Both the position numbers and the translations under genes were made by a program. The notes beneath the pieces were generated by a model. It made no database searches and was not told the origin of the DNA. It saw nothing but the letters and a program-made list of their open reading frames with translations. Positions 44,402 to 52,728 of a stretch of DNA of 64,000 nucleotides are shown one piece after another. The DNA is from Campylobacterales bacterium. Lineage in GTDB: Bacteria > Campylobacterota > Campylobacteria > Campylobacterales > Sulfurimonadaceae. The number at the start of each line of letters is the position of its first letter. Position 1 is the stretch's first letter. The stretch spans positions 124,001 through 188,000 of the forward strand of contig JAPLGM010000004.1 of the NCBI GenBank assembly GCA_026390165.1, written 5' to 3'.

Positions 44402-44403
44402 TC

Positions 44404-44622
44404 GTGAACGTCAAAGTCTCTCTTACTCTCAATACCAGACGGTATGATATTGACGTTGAAGAGGACTTTTCCCGTTTTTTAAAAATGAAAATGGAGGAAG
44501 ATTTTGAGGTGGATGGAAATAACGACCTTAAATTACTCCTTGAAGCGTATGTTCGTACCAATTTTTCTCTCTATACCCAAGAGAAACAAATCAAAAAGCT
44601 CATAGAAACACTTCAAAAGTAG
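44404..44622 (+). CDS. Small unknown protein co-transcribed with the coiled-coil gene
   Basis: This is a 72-residue protein with a GTG start at 44404, two bases after the preceding stop. The N-terminus MNVKVSLTLNTRRYDIDVE looks like a short beta hairpin, and residues 30-70 are helical, ending in a basic stretch. The size, start pattern and Campylobacterota context resemble ZapA-type division proteins, but no defining motif is visible, so no function is assigned. Confidence 0.6.
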   Translation: MNVKVSLTLNTRRYDIDVEEDFSRFLKMKMEEDFEVDGNNDLKLLLEAYVRTNFSLYTQEKQIKKLIETLQK

Positions 44623-44646
44623 GAGTTTAACGGCTCCTCTCTACGT

Positions 44647-45387
44647 CTATCCCAATAACTGCATCATATTTTGTTGAAGCATGGTGTTTTGATGCGCCAT
44701 TGTGATTTGAGTCATATCAAGCTTTAGATTACTTTGTTGAAAATCTTTGACCGCATTCGCCATATCGGTATCGGCTATTTGGCTTTTGGCCGCGGAGGTT
44801 GTTGTGATTTGATTTAAAAGGGTATTGGTTGAACCAATAAGGGCATTCGTCGTTGAGCTAATAGTAGAACCTGCTTGCGCCAAAGAGTCTTGATACGATT
44901 GAAGAGAATCTTGATTCGTAATCGAAAGAGAAGAGGGTGAAAGAGTCGGAATGGATGTGGATATACTCCCATCTCCTAAGGTTAAGGTGCTTCCAAATAA
45001 TGAGTTTCCATTAAAAGTACTGCTATTGATACTTTGTTGCATTGACTGAGCTGTTTTGGTAAATTCGCCCTGTAACTCTTGCTTTTGGGAATCATTGAGA
45101 GAGGCACTGTTGTAACGGACACTTAGATCATTCAGCGTTTGAGTTTGATCACTCAGGGAGTTTAATGTCCCTCCCGCTATTTGCATCATCGAAATACCGT
45201 CATTGCTATTCATCAGCTCTTGCGACATCGTAGAGACTTGATTTTGCAGTGTGTCCGCGATGGAACGGGAAGCGCTGTCTTGCATCCCAATCTCTATAGC
45301 GGTAGCAATTTTTTCGAGCGTTTTATCACGTTTGGAGGATTCAATACCCACTTGCGGAAGCGGGTTGAACGATGTATCGAGTTTCAT
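44647..45387 (-). CDS. Short FlaC-like flagellin
   Basis: The 246-residue protein has the two flagellin terminal domains that form the filament core: an N-terminal helix set (ASRSIADTLQNQVSTMSQEL, MQIAGGTLNSLSDQTQTLND) and a C-terminal one (SQIADTDMANAVKDFQQSNL, ending TMLQQNMMQLLG). The central variable domain is very short and Ser/Thr-rich. Campylobacter jejuni FlaC has similar length and is secreted rather than built into the filament. No other flagellar gene is adjacent and no clear sigma-28 box was found. Confidence 0.8.
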   Translation of the reverse strand: MKLDTSFNPLPQVGIESSKRDKTLEKIATAIEIGMQDSASRSIADTLQNQVSTMSQELMNSNDGISMMQIAGGTLNSLSDQTQTLNDLSVRYNSASLNDSQKQELQGEFTKTAQSMQQSINSSTFNGNSLFGSTLTLGDGSISTSIPTLSPSSLSITNQDSLQSYQDSLAQAGSTISSTTNALIGSTNTLLNQITTTSAAKSQIADTDMANAVKDFQQSNLKLDMTQITMAHQNTMLQQNMMQLLG

Positions 45388-45461
45388 GGAGACCCCTTTT
45401 TGATACGATTAAATGCCAATAGGATAACACTAGATTGTTTAAAAATTAATAAGTACTCCGT

Positions 45462-45467
45462 TATAAT
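45462..45467 (+). promoter_or_regulatory. aguB promoter -10 box
   Basis: TATAAT in the context CCGTTATAATTTTG lies 29 bp before the aguB start, in the gap between the divergent FlaC-like gene and aguB. Confidence 0.5.
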
Positions 45468-45496
45468 TTTGAAAAAGTATTGGATAAGGTTGTAGT

Positions 45497-46342
45497 ATGA
45501 TAAAAGTAGCAGCAATACAAATGCAAATGGGTGAGAATAAAGGGGAAAATTGTGCAAAAGCGGAAGCCATGGTGCGTGAAGCGGCGCATAATGGGGCGAA
45601 TATCATTCTGATTCCGGAACTGTTCGAGGGAGTCTATTTTTGTAAGGATATGGATCAAAAATACTTTCAATGGGCGCAACCGCTAGAAAACAACCCCCTT
45701 ATAGAGCAATTTAGTGCCATTGCCAAAGAGTTTGGGGTTGTATTGCCCATTAGCTATTTTGAGCGGGATGGTGACCGTTATTTCAATTCTCTTGTAATGA
45801 TTGATGCGGACGGTACCGTGATGGAAAACTATCGTAAAACGCATATTCCCGATGGTCCGGGGTACGAGGAGAAGTTTTATTTTGAACCGGGAGATACGGG
45901 ATTTAAAGTATGGGAAACTGCTTATGGGAATATCGGGGTAGGAATTTGCTGGGATCAGTGGTTCCCTGAGACGGCCCGTTGTCTCACTCTGATGGGGGCA
46001 GATATGATTTTTTATCCGACCGCTATTGGCAGTGAACCTGAAATCGGGGTTGATTCGGCGTCGCATTGGCAGCGGGTACAGATGGGACACAGTGCCGCGA
46101 ATATTATCCCTGTTATCGCTGCTAACCGTATCGGCGAAGAGGTAGGGGAGAGTTGTACCCTGACGTTTTACGGCTCTTCGTTTATCACCGATCATACGGG
46201 GGAAAAAGTCGCCGAAGCATCACGTGACAAAGAGGAGATTCTCTATAGCGAGTTTGATCCTGTTGTGATTCGAGAACACCGTCACTATTGGGGATTGGTA
46301 CGTGATCGCCGTCCTGAGTGCTACGGAAAAATTACAGAATAG
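45497..46342 (+). CDS. aguB: N-carbamoylputrescine amidase
   Basis: AguB hydrolyses N-carbamoylputrescine to putrescine, CO2 and ammonia in the arginine-to-polyamine route. The 281-residue nitrilase-family protein has the catalytic triad Glu41 (PELFEG), Lys114 (YRKTHIPDG) and Cys151 (GICWDQWFPE), and the plant/bacterial AguB signature region around EKFYFEPGDTGF. Its partner agmatine deiminase is not in the window. A J-domain gene follows. Confidence 0.9.
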   Translation: MIKVAAIQMQMGENKGENCAKAEAMVREAAHNGANIILIPELFEGVYFCKDMDQKYFQWAQPLENNPLIEQFSAIAKEFGVVLPISYFERDGDRYFNSLVMIDADGTVMENYRKTHIPDGPGYEEKFYFEPGDTGFKVWETAYGNIGVGICWDQWFPETARCLTLMGADMIFYPTAIGSEPEIGVDSASHWQRVQMGHSAANIIPVIAANRIGEEVGESCTLTFYGSSFITDHTGEKVAEASRDKEEILYSEFDPVVIREHRHYWGLVRDRRPECYGKITE

Positions 46343-46428
46343 ATTTTCTAAAAAGTCCGTCAGCGTATAATAATAGTTGGTACTCTTTTTGCTTTATTCA
46401 TTTCAATATCATCGTAAGAGGGGGTTTC

Positions 46429-47217
46429 GTGAGAGTCGTTTTGCGCAATAATGCTATTTTTGTTCAAGGTGATTCCACGACCCTTCACGAGCCGTGGATG
46501 GAAGAATTTTTTGATCATCATATCCACAATACCCTTTTCTTAGATAACGGGGTTTTAGTGTTGAATAATGAGGGCTTAATGAAACAAAAAGAAGAGTTTC
46601 TCGATACGTTGAGTGATGTTTATACCCGTGAGAATGATTTGACAGGTTCTTTTTATCGTCGATCACTGCGTAAATGTAAAAGTGCTGCCGTACGGATTGA
46701 AGTACCGTATAAGAAATCAGAAAAAGTAGATATTGAACTGTTCGCATTTGGCCCGAATCGGGTTAAAGTCACTTTTTTGACCCCAAATATATGGGTAATG
46801 CGTTATTTAAAACAACAACTCTCTTCCTTGGTCACTAACAGTACCTCTACTCAGCTTTATATCGATGTGAGTACCATGGCGGGTAAGACACGCTTGGAAA
46901 AAGCCCTTAATCGACGTGAAGTGCTCCATTATCAAATCAATTACACCTACGACGATGATTTTATGCGCAAGCTTTACGGGCAGTTTCACGGGTTTGGATT
47001 TAAAAATGATGAACTGGATAAAATGATCCGTTATCACGCTATTTTCGAGATTCCGATGGGGTCAAAAGCGAATGATTTGAAAAAACGGTATCGACAGCTT
47101 GCCAAGCGGTATCATCCTGATCGTGTTCAGACCAAGAGCCCTGAAATAGTTAATAAGTACACCGAGAAATTTCAGCTTCTCCAAGAGGCCTATTGCGCAT
47201 TGCAAGCAGCGAGCTAA
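46429..47217 (+). CDS. J-domain (DnaJ-type) protein with an unknown N-terminal domain
   Basis: The C-terminal 60 residues are a J domain with LKKRYRQLAKRYHPDRV, the HPD triad at 229-231, which stimulates DnaK ATPase. The first about 190 residues are not similar to DnaJ zinc or substrate domains and have no motif that I recognise. The start is set at GTG 46429 (MRVVLRNNAIFVQ), six bases after AGAGGGGG; a longer frame to 46318 would overlap aguB. J domains at the C-terminus are less common and suggest a dedicated co-chaperone. Confidence 0.75.
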   Translation: MRVVLRNNAIFVQGDSTTLHEPWMEEFFDHHIHNTLFLDNGVLVLNNEGLMKQKEEFLDTLSDVYTRENDLTGSFYRRSLRKCKSAAVRIEVPYKKSEKVDIELFAFGPNRVKVTFLTPNIWVMRYLKQQLSSLVTNSTSTQLYIDVSTMAGKTRLEKALNRREVLHYQINYTYDDDFMRKLYGQFHGFGFKNDELDKMIRYHAIFEIPMGSKANDLKKRYRQLAKRYHPDRVQTKSPEIVNKYTEKFQLLQEAYCALQAAS

Positions 47218-47226
47218 TCTTTATTT

Positions 47227-47559
47227 TTAAAGAGAGTCACGTGCTAGGGCTATCTTTTTGAGTGTTTCGTTCACCATGATGGCATACGCCGCTAGTGTAT
47301 CACGATACTCTTGAATCAGCGGTGCACCATTTTCGAGCTCTTCCACAACCCCTATCATCCGCTGTAAAAAATCGCGATGCTGGGCACATTCCTGACATAC
47401 GGTATTATTAACACACATCCCTTCGTTCATGACAATATAGGCGGCTTGAGTTGCATCACTGAGTTGTCCAAAATCAAGAGTATCCGTTGATTCCATCTCC
47501 TCTAAGAGGGAATGGATTTTTTGAAATTTTGCATAGGTATCATTAATAATATTGATCAT
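47227..47559 (-). CDS. Unknown protein with a cysteine cluster
   Basis: The start is placed at ATG 47559 (MINIINDTYAK), with AGGAG just upstream, giving 110 residues; a longer frame to 47634 has no such site. The protein is mostly helical and holds CVNNTVCQECAQH, a Cys-x5-Cys-x2-Cys-x2-His arrangement that could bind a metal. No family recognised. It converges on the J-domain gene with only 9 bp between stops. Confidence 0.55.
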   Translation of the reverse strand: MINIINDTYAKFQKIHSLLEEMESTDTLDFGQLSDATQAAYIVMNEGMCVNNTVCQECAQHRDFLQRMIGVVEELENGAPLIQEYRDTLAAYAIMVNETLKKIALARDSL

Positions 47560-47671
47560 TGTTTTCTCCTGTTTATAAAATAAGTTTTGGTTATTATAAC
47601 AAGTTTTTAAAAAATAAAGAGAGAAATGGAGCAATTTGATACAATACTAAAAAGTGTTTTGGAGATAAATA

Positions 47672-48688
47672 ATGGAATATCGCACTATTGGGCGCAGCGG
47701 TCTACGTGTATCGCCGATTTGTCTGGGGACAATGACATTCGGTAGTCAGTGTGATGAAAAAAATGCGTTTAAAATTATGGACAAAGCATACGATTCTGGG
47801 GTCAATTTCTTCGATACGGCAGAGCTTTATCCTGTTCCGCCAAGCTTCGAACTCTCAGGACTTACCGAGGAGATGGTTGGGCGATGGCTTAAAACCAAAC
47901 CGCGTGATAGTTTAATATTGGCATCCAAAGTAGCAGGGGCAGCATCAGGGTGGTTTGTCCCCCCCATTCGTCACGGGCTTACGGCGTGTGATCGTTTTCA
48001 TATCGAACGGGCTATCGAGGGATCGCTCAAACGTCTCGGGACTGATTATATTGATCTATATCAGATGCACTGGCCCGATCCTATCGTTCCCATCGAAGAG
48101 ACGATGCGGGCATTTGATTCACTGGTGCAAAGCGGTAAAGTACGTTATATCGGAACGTCCAATGATACGGCACGCGGTACGATGAAATCGTTGATGGTGA
48201 GCAAATATGAGAAATTAGCCCGTTTTGAGTCGATACAAAACAACTTTTCATTGCTTAACCGTCGCGATTTGACTGAAATCGGTGCGTTATGTCATGAGGA
48301 GAAAATCTCACTGCTCCCTTATTCGCCTCTTGGCGGTGGAGTGTTGAGTGGAAAATACAATCAATCCACCGTTGCACAAGGACGTTTTAGCGATTATGTA
48401 AACTCTACAAACAAACGTCAACGACTCATGGCAGCACGTTTTTTAAATGACAAAACCCTTGCCTCGACCCAAGAATATCTCCGTATCGCTCACGAGGCAG
48501 GATTAAACCCTGTAACGATGGCGATTGCGTGGAGCAAGCAGTTCGATTTTGTCGCCTCCACGATTATCGGGGCAACAACTCCAGAGCAATTGGATGCAAG
48601 TTTAGCGGCAATAGATCTGACCCTTAGCGATGAAATACTCCAAAAATTGGACGCAGTTCATGCCAAAATTCTCTATCCTATGGGTTAG
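47672..48688 (+). CDS. Aldo/keto reductase
   Basis: This is a 338-residue NADPH-dependent TIM-barrel oxidoreductase. The family motifs are present: GTMTFGSQCDEKNA, the catalytic Asp and Tyr in NFFDTAELYP, Lys in LASKVAG, YIDLYQMHWPDP with the catalytic His, and the cofactor loop YSPLGGGVLSGKY. It is in the Tas/YajO-like subgroup. A lipoprotein gene starts inside its last 29 bp. Confidence 0.9.
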   Translation: MEYRTIGRSGLRVSPICLGTMTFGSQCDEKNAFKIMDKAYDSGVNFFDTAELYPVPPSFELSGLTEEMVGRWLKTKPRDSLILASKVAGAASGWFVPPIRHGLTACDRFHIERAIEGSLKRLGTDYIDLYQMHWPDPIVPIEETMRAFDSLVQSGKVRYIGTSNDTARGTMKSLMVSKYEKLARFESIQNNFSLLNRRDLTEIGALCHEEKISLLPYSPLGGGVLSGKYNQSTVAQGRFSDYVNSTNKRQRLMAARFLNDKTLASTQEYLRIAHEAGLNPVTMAIAWSKQFDFVASTIIGATTPEQLDASLAAIDLTLSDEILQKLDAVHAKILYPMG

Positions 48689-49160
48689 TCTTCTCCTCTT
48701 TTTGATGGGGGGATGTACGACAAAACAATATACAATAAGTGAACCTAAACTCATTACGATCAAAAGCCCCAAACTCAAATTTTCCGATATGGGCTACATT
48801 CGTTATGCAGATGATGCCGTAGAGGTTGAACTTTTTACGGCAGGAGTTGCCGTAGAGAAGATTTCCATCGATCGTAATGTCTGTGTGAGTGCGGGATGTA
48901 TGAGAGAAGAGGCGTTTAATCGTGATTATCTCTATGAGGGGTATCCCAGTGATACGATGCGTCGTATTTTGCAAAATGCCCCTATATTCGATGGAAACAA
49001 TACAAGTGAATCGTGTGGAGGGATGAAAACCCAATATATTCGAAATGAGACAATGGACATCGTATATCAACGCAAAACGGGTGAGATCTATTTCAAAGAT
49101 CGGATGAATGGATTGATGATAAAGATTAGGGATGTTCAGGAGAGTAATGGGACGGAGTGA
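48660..49160 (+). CDS. Putative lipoprotein
   Basis: This is a 166-residue protein with a lipoprotein signal peptide MPKFSILWVSLLLFLMGGC, where the lipobox LMGGC places the lipidated Cys at residue 19. The start at ATG 48660 is chosen so that the signal peptide has normal length; an earlier ATG at 48630 would add ten residues. Further cysteines (VCVSAGC and ESCGG) could form disulfides. It overlaps the aldo/keto reductase by 29 bp. No function known. Confidence 0.72.
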   Translation: MPKFSILWVSLLLFLMGGCTTKQYTISEPKLITIKSPKLKFSDMGYIRYADDAVEVELFTAGVAVEKISIDRNVCVSAGCMREEAFNRDYLYEGYPSDTMRRILQNAPIFDGNNTSESCGGMKTQYIRNETMDIVYQRKTGEIYFKDRMNGLMIKIRDVQESNGTE

Positions 49161-49207
49161 ATCGAATTGTGCTAAAATTGCACAATAAAGAAAAAAGAGG
49201 TGTATTT

Positions 49208-49411
49208 ATGAGCGATAAACTTAAAGCACTTATATTTGGTTTTACCAATGCTTTTACTCCGATTGATTATTCACAAATGAATAAATTAGGGGATATTTCG
49301 AATAAAATTGATCGTAAAATGACTACACATAGGAAATTTACCCGTGACAAAATTGACGAAATCACAGCGCAAAGCAATCAATCAAAAAGCTTCAGAACTG
49401 CATCTTACTGA
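49208..49411 (+). CDS. Small protein, first gene of an AT-rich membrane operon
   Basis: This is a 67-residue protein starting MSDKLKALIFGFTNAFTPID with GAGGTG upstream. It has a short hydrophobic start and a basic/polar rest. It overlaps the next gene in another frame by 68 bp, an unusually large overlap; one of the two starts may be wrong, or a frameshift may have split a longer gene. No family recognised. Confidence 0.5.
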   Translation: MSDKLKALIFGFTNAFTPIDYSQMNKLGDISNKIDRKMTTHRKFTRDKIDEITAQSNQSKSFRTASY

Positions 49412-49796
49412 GAAAAACAGCTTAACTCTTCAGCAAAATAATTATCATTTAGGGGCATCAGAGATAGATGCTCTTCATAGTATGCAAAATCATTATCCTG
49501 CACTCGTCGATAAAATTATCGGACTTAGACAACAAGAACTTGATCTACAACATGAGATTATTTCTATTGAAAAGAATGAACAAAATATGCGTGAAAAAGA
49601 GGCTCCATACATCCGTATTTATGCTTTTCTCGGTCAGTTTATGGCGTATTCAATAGGAGTATTTACCCTTGTAGGTGGAGCATATTTTGCAAGAGAAGGA
49701 AATACTACTGTCGCAGCACTATTTTTGACCTCGACAGTGGGTATTGCATTCGCCCAATTTTTCAAATTTAAAAATAAAAATGAGGTTAGTGAATAG
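49344..49796 (+). CDS. DUF2335-like two-helix membrane protein
   Basis: This is a 150-residue protein from GTG 49344. The middle (GASEIDALHSMQNHYPALVD, then helical EKNEQNMREKEAP) and two C-terminal membrane segments (about 95-118 and 122-142, AYSIGVFTLVGGAYFAREGN) match the layout of DUF2335 proteins, small inner-membrane proteins of unknown function that are often found in mobile regions. It is 15 bp upstream of the next gene. AT-rich like its neighbours. Confidence 0.7.
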   Translation: MTKLTKSQRKAINQKASELHLTEKNSLTLQQNNYHLGASEIDALHSMQNHYPALVDKIIGLRQQELDLQHEIISIEKNEQNMREKEAPYIRIYAFLGQFMAYSIGVFTLVGGAYFAREGNTTVAALFLTSTVGIAFAQFFKFKNKNEVSE

Positions 49797-49811
49797 TGAA
49801 GAAGGGTAAAA

Positions 49812-50078
49812 ATGGCTGAAATTAAAATTGAAAGAATTAGTGATAGGGAAATTAAAATCGATATACCTAAAGATTTAGAAAATAGTAAAATAGGTGAAAA
49901 ATTTGTCACTGAGTATTTTAATGCTCAGCAAAAAATCATAGTTGAACAAGCAAAAGCAATGCAATTAAGGCATCAAAATAATTGTGATTTAGAAAAGCAA
50001 AAAATAAGATATCGCTATTGGTTCTTTGGTATTTTTTTGAGTGTAATTTTTCTGATTATTAAAGTCAAAATCGGATGA
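49812..50078 (+). CDS. Small tail-anchored protein
   Basis: This is an 88-residue protein with a charged N-terminal part (MAEIKIERISDREIKIDIPK), a helical middle, and one C-terminal membrane segment (about 70-86, WFFGIFLSVIFLIIKVKIG). Its stop overlaps the next ATG by 4 bp. No known family. The position suggests it forms a membrane complex with the proteins on either side. Confidence 0.62.
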   Translation: MAEIKIERISDREIKIDIPKDLENSKIGEKFVTEYFNAQQKIIVEQAKAMQLRHQNNCDLEKQKIRYRYWFFGIFLSVIFLIIKVKIG

Positions 50079-51820
50079 ATATTAATTTGATACAATGCCC
50101 AAAGTGGATAAATGATACACAGGGTTTAAAAAGCTTTTTTACTCAATTGTCTCAATGCAGTGGACAAAAAGTATCGCTTATTTTTGAAAATAATGTTTTT
50201 GAAGAAAGAATCCAAAATTTCAAATCTTTTTTTGAAGAGTATGATTGTAAATTTGAAACTATTTCTTTTGAAAAGGTAACTTTTCAACAATATGTTCGTT
50301 TTGATAATTTTCAATGCCAAAGACTTGAATTCAATAATGTGAATTTTGAAAAAGGTGGTGGAATTAAAAGTCGAGATAAGCAGAATTGTTTAAATATTGA
50401 TACTTTTGTATTTAGACCATTTCAGTTAGACAGTGATTTTGTTATTGATTTGGGAAATTATGCCAACAGAGATGGATTTTTAGAAACTGAAGAAATTGGA
50501 CGGATACGTTCGATAAAGTTTGAAAATCATAAGGATGGTAATGGTCAAATTTATTTTGTAGGGATAAATAAACAAACGGAAGAAGCAGACTTTCGTAATA
50601 AAATCTTAGATAAAGTTTCGTTTCAAAATTGTGACCTTTCGAATTGTTTTTTTCTCAATGCCAAAGTAGATAAAGCAGAGTTTAGAAATTGTATTTTTCC
50701 AGAGATTAAGAATCATAAATATGTAAATATGTTAGATGAAAAATGGAATCGAAGAATACTTCCATTTTTAATATTTATGATTATTGGTTTAACTCTTTTT
50801 TTTAGCAATTTATTGCTTTTTGATAGTTTATTGCCTACAGAAGAATCAATTATTGCAATTCTTTTTTATATAATGTTGTTTGTTGCTATTCCATACGTTT
50901 TTATTGCCTTATTTAGTTTAAATGCTTTTTTTCATCCCTTTGAATACCTTTTTGGTGGTATTTTTAAAAATACTAATGTGATGGCTCTTAATAAAATCAA
51001 AAATTTTCATTATCATTTTGGCTGTAAAGATGAAAGTCTGATAAACGATGAGTTAATCCAGTTTTCGTATAAATCTAAAAAAGATCAAGATTATATGAGA
51101 GAAAGAGAAAAAATTCAGGGGTCTTATTTTAGTTTGATAGAACTATATAAACAGCTCAAAGAAAATTTTGCTAAGAACGATTTTCAGACAGCTGGAAATT
51201 TCTTTTATGCTCAGCGTTATATAGAAATGATTTCTAGTACGGATAAAAAAAGTTGGATTGAATCGTGGGTATTAAATACGCATTATTTTGTAAATGGTTT
51301 TGGTGAGCGATTTATACGTCCTTTGGTGCTACTAATAGCAACAGTTGTTTTATTCGCATGGATTCCAAGTTTAATTATCCCGTTATATTTTCAGCCAGAC
51401 TGGTTGAAAACGTATTTCTTGAGACCATTTGAAATAAATAAAGATTACGTTGCTACAAGTAGCACCCCTCTATTTTTATTAAAGAGCTATGATGAGAATA
51501 AATCACTTCCTATCGTGATAGATATTAATCAAAGTAAACTTGTTCAAGTTGAGAATAAGGGCAAACAAGGGTTTTATTTAGATAAAAAACTGGATAGTAA
51601 TCTCTCAACTAATTTTTATGTGCCAAGGTTGAAAAATCATTGGCATACTGAATTTTATTATTCATTAAGCCATTTCAACCTTCCTTTTCTGTCAGAAAAT
51701 AAACAATGGTTTCAGGAAGTTTCACAAAGAGCAGTTTTTTGGGGATGGGTAGAAAGAAGTTTATTATGGCTTTTTAGTGGTGCATTTGTATTGGCACTTT
51801 TACATCGAATTAAACGTTAA
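50075..51820 (+). CDS. Large membrane protein with a pentapeptide-repeat-like region
   Basis: This is a 581-residue protein that I do not recognise as a whole. Residues about 60-215 have repeated F-x-N-x-x-F and C-x-L-x-x-C steps (VSFQNCDLSNCFFLNAKVD, AEFRNCIF) like a pentapeptide-repeat helix. Four membrane segments follow: two near 230-285, one near 415-440 and one near 560-577, with a cytoplasmic helical region between them. Base use is very AT-rich (14 of 60 G+C at 50221-50280), unlike the flanking genes. It overlaps the upstream gene by 4 bp. Confidence 0.68.
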   Translation: MNINLIQCPKWINDTQGLKSFFTQLSQCSGQKVSLIFENNVFEERIQNFKSFFEEYDCKFETISFEKVTFQQYVRFDNFQCQRLEFNNVNFEKGGGIKSRDKQNCLNIDTFVFRPFQLDSDFVIDLGNYANRDGFLETEEIGRIRSIKFENHKDGNGQIYFVGINKQTEEADFRNKILDKVSFQNCDLSNCFFLNAKVDKAEFRNCIFPEIKNHKYVNMLDEKWNRRILPFLIFMIIGLTLFFSNLLLFDSLLPTEESIIAILFYIMLFVAIPYVFIALFSLNAFFHPFEYLFGGIFKNTNVMALNKIKNFHYHFGCKDESLINDELIQFSYKSKKDQDYMREREKIQGSYFSLIELYKQLKENFAKNDFQTAGNFFYAQRYIEMISSTDKKSWIESWVLNTHYFVNGFGERFIRPLVLLIATVVLFAWIPSLIIPLYFQPDWLKTYFLRPFEINKDYVATSSTPLFLLKSYDENKSLPIVIDINQSKLVQVENKGKQGFYLDKKLDSNLSTNFYVPRLKNHWHTEFYYSLSHFNLPFLSENKQWFQEVSQRAVFWGWVERSLLWLFSGAFVLALLHRIKR

Positions 51821-51879
51821 ATAAAAGTACAAGAGAAGTCAACAATTATATTCAATAAAAACTATACAAGGAAAAAATA

Positions 51880-52725
51880 ATGTCTAAATACGTCGGTGCA
51901 CACGTCTCAGCTAGCGGAGGAGTTTTTAACGCCCCTCTTAATGCTATGAAAATAGGGGCGAAAGCGTTTGCTCTCTTTACGAAAAACCAAAAACAGTGGG
52001 CGGCAAAGCCTCTCGAAGATGAGACGATAGGGCTTTTCAAGGATAATCTTGCCAAAAGCGGGATACAACCGTGTCATATTCTCCCCCACGATTCGTATTT
52101 GATCAATTTGGGACATCCCGAAGAGGAGAAGCGACAAAAATCGTTGGAGGCGTTTATTGATGAGTTGCAACGATGTTCTCAGCTGGGACTGGATCGGCTC
52201 AATTTTCACCCCGGTAGTTATCTCAAACAAATCACCGAAGAAGAGTGTATCGACCGTATCGCTATGAGTATGAATGAGGCGATCAAGATGGTTGAGGGGG
52301 TAAATCTCACCATCGAAAATACGGCGGGGCAGGGGTCTAATCTCGGATGGAAGTTTGAACAGATTGCGGCAATTATTGAGCGGATAGAGGATAAATCACG
52401 TGTTGGGGTATGTATCGATACGTGTCATATGTTTACGGCGGGGTATGATATTCGTACCCGTGAGGCGTATGAGTCAACATGGAAAGAATTCGATACAATA
52501 ATAGGGTTTAACTATCTCAAAGGGATGCACATTAACGATTCCAAACCTGATCTTGGGAGCCACGTCGATCGGCACGATTCGTTGGGTAAGGGGAAAATCG
52601 GGCTGGATGCGTTTCGTTTTCTGATGAATGATCCTCGTATGGATAATATTCCACTCGTTTTAGAGACGATTGATGAGACGATTTGGGCGCAGGAGATAGA
52701 GCTTTTATATTCAATGCAGGAGTAG
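51880..52725 (+). CDS. nfo: Endonuclease IV
   Basis: Nfo is a zinc-dependent AP endonuclease of base-excision repair. The 281-residue TIM-barrel protein has the N-terminal [18 protein letters not shown] with a metal His, the [11 protein letters not shown] segment with the metal Glu, [13 protein letters not shown] and NDSK, and [13 protein letters not shown] near the C-terminus. AAGGAAAA precedes the ATG. It is 3 bp upstream of the fadL-like gene. Confidence 0.95.
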   Translation: MSKYVGAHVSASGGVFNAPLNAMKIGAKAFALFTKNQKQWAAKPLEDETIGLFKDNLAKSGIQPCHILPHDSYLINLGHPEEEKRQKSLEAFIDELQRCSQLGLDRLNFHPGSYLKQITEEECIDRIAMSMNEAIKMVEGVNLTIENTAGQGSNLGWKFEQIAAIIERIEDKSRVGVCIDTCHMFTAGYDIRTREAYESTWKEFDTIIGFNYLKGMHINDSKPDLGSHVDRHDSLGKGKIGLDAFRFLMNDPRMDNIPLVLETIDETIWAQEIELLYSMQE

Positions 52726-52728
52726 AAG

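Noticed and set aside
46318-46428. Longer N-terminus for the J-domain protein
   Set aside because: It would overlap aguB in another frame and add an unrelated hydrophobic stretch; the GTG at 46429 has a strong ribosome-binding site.
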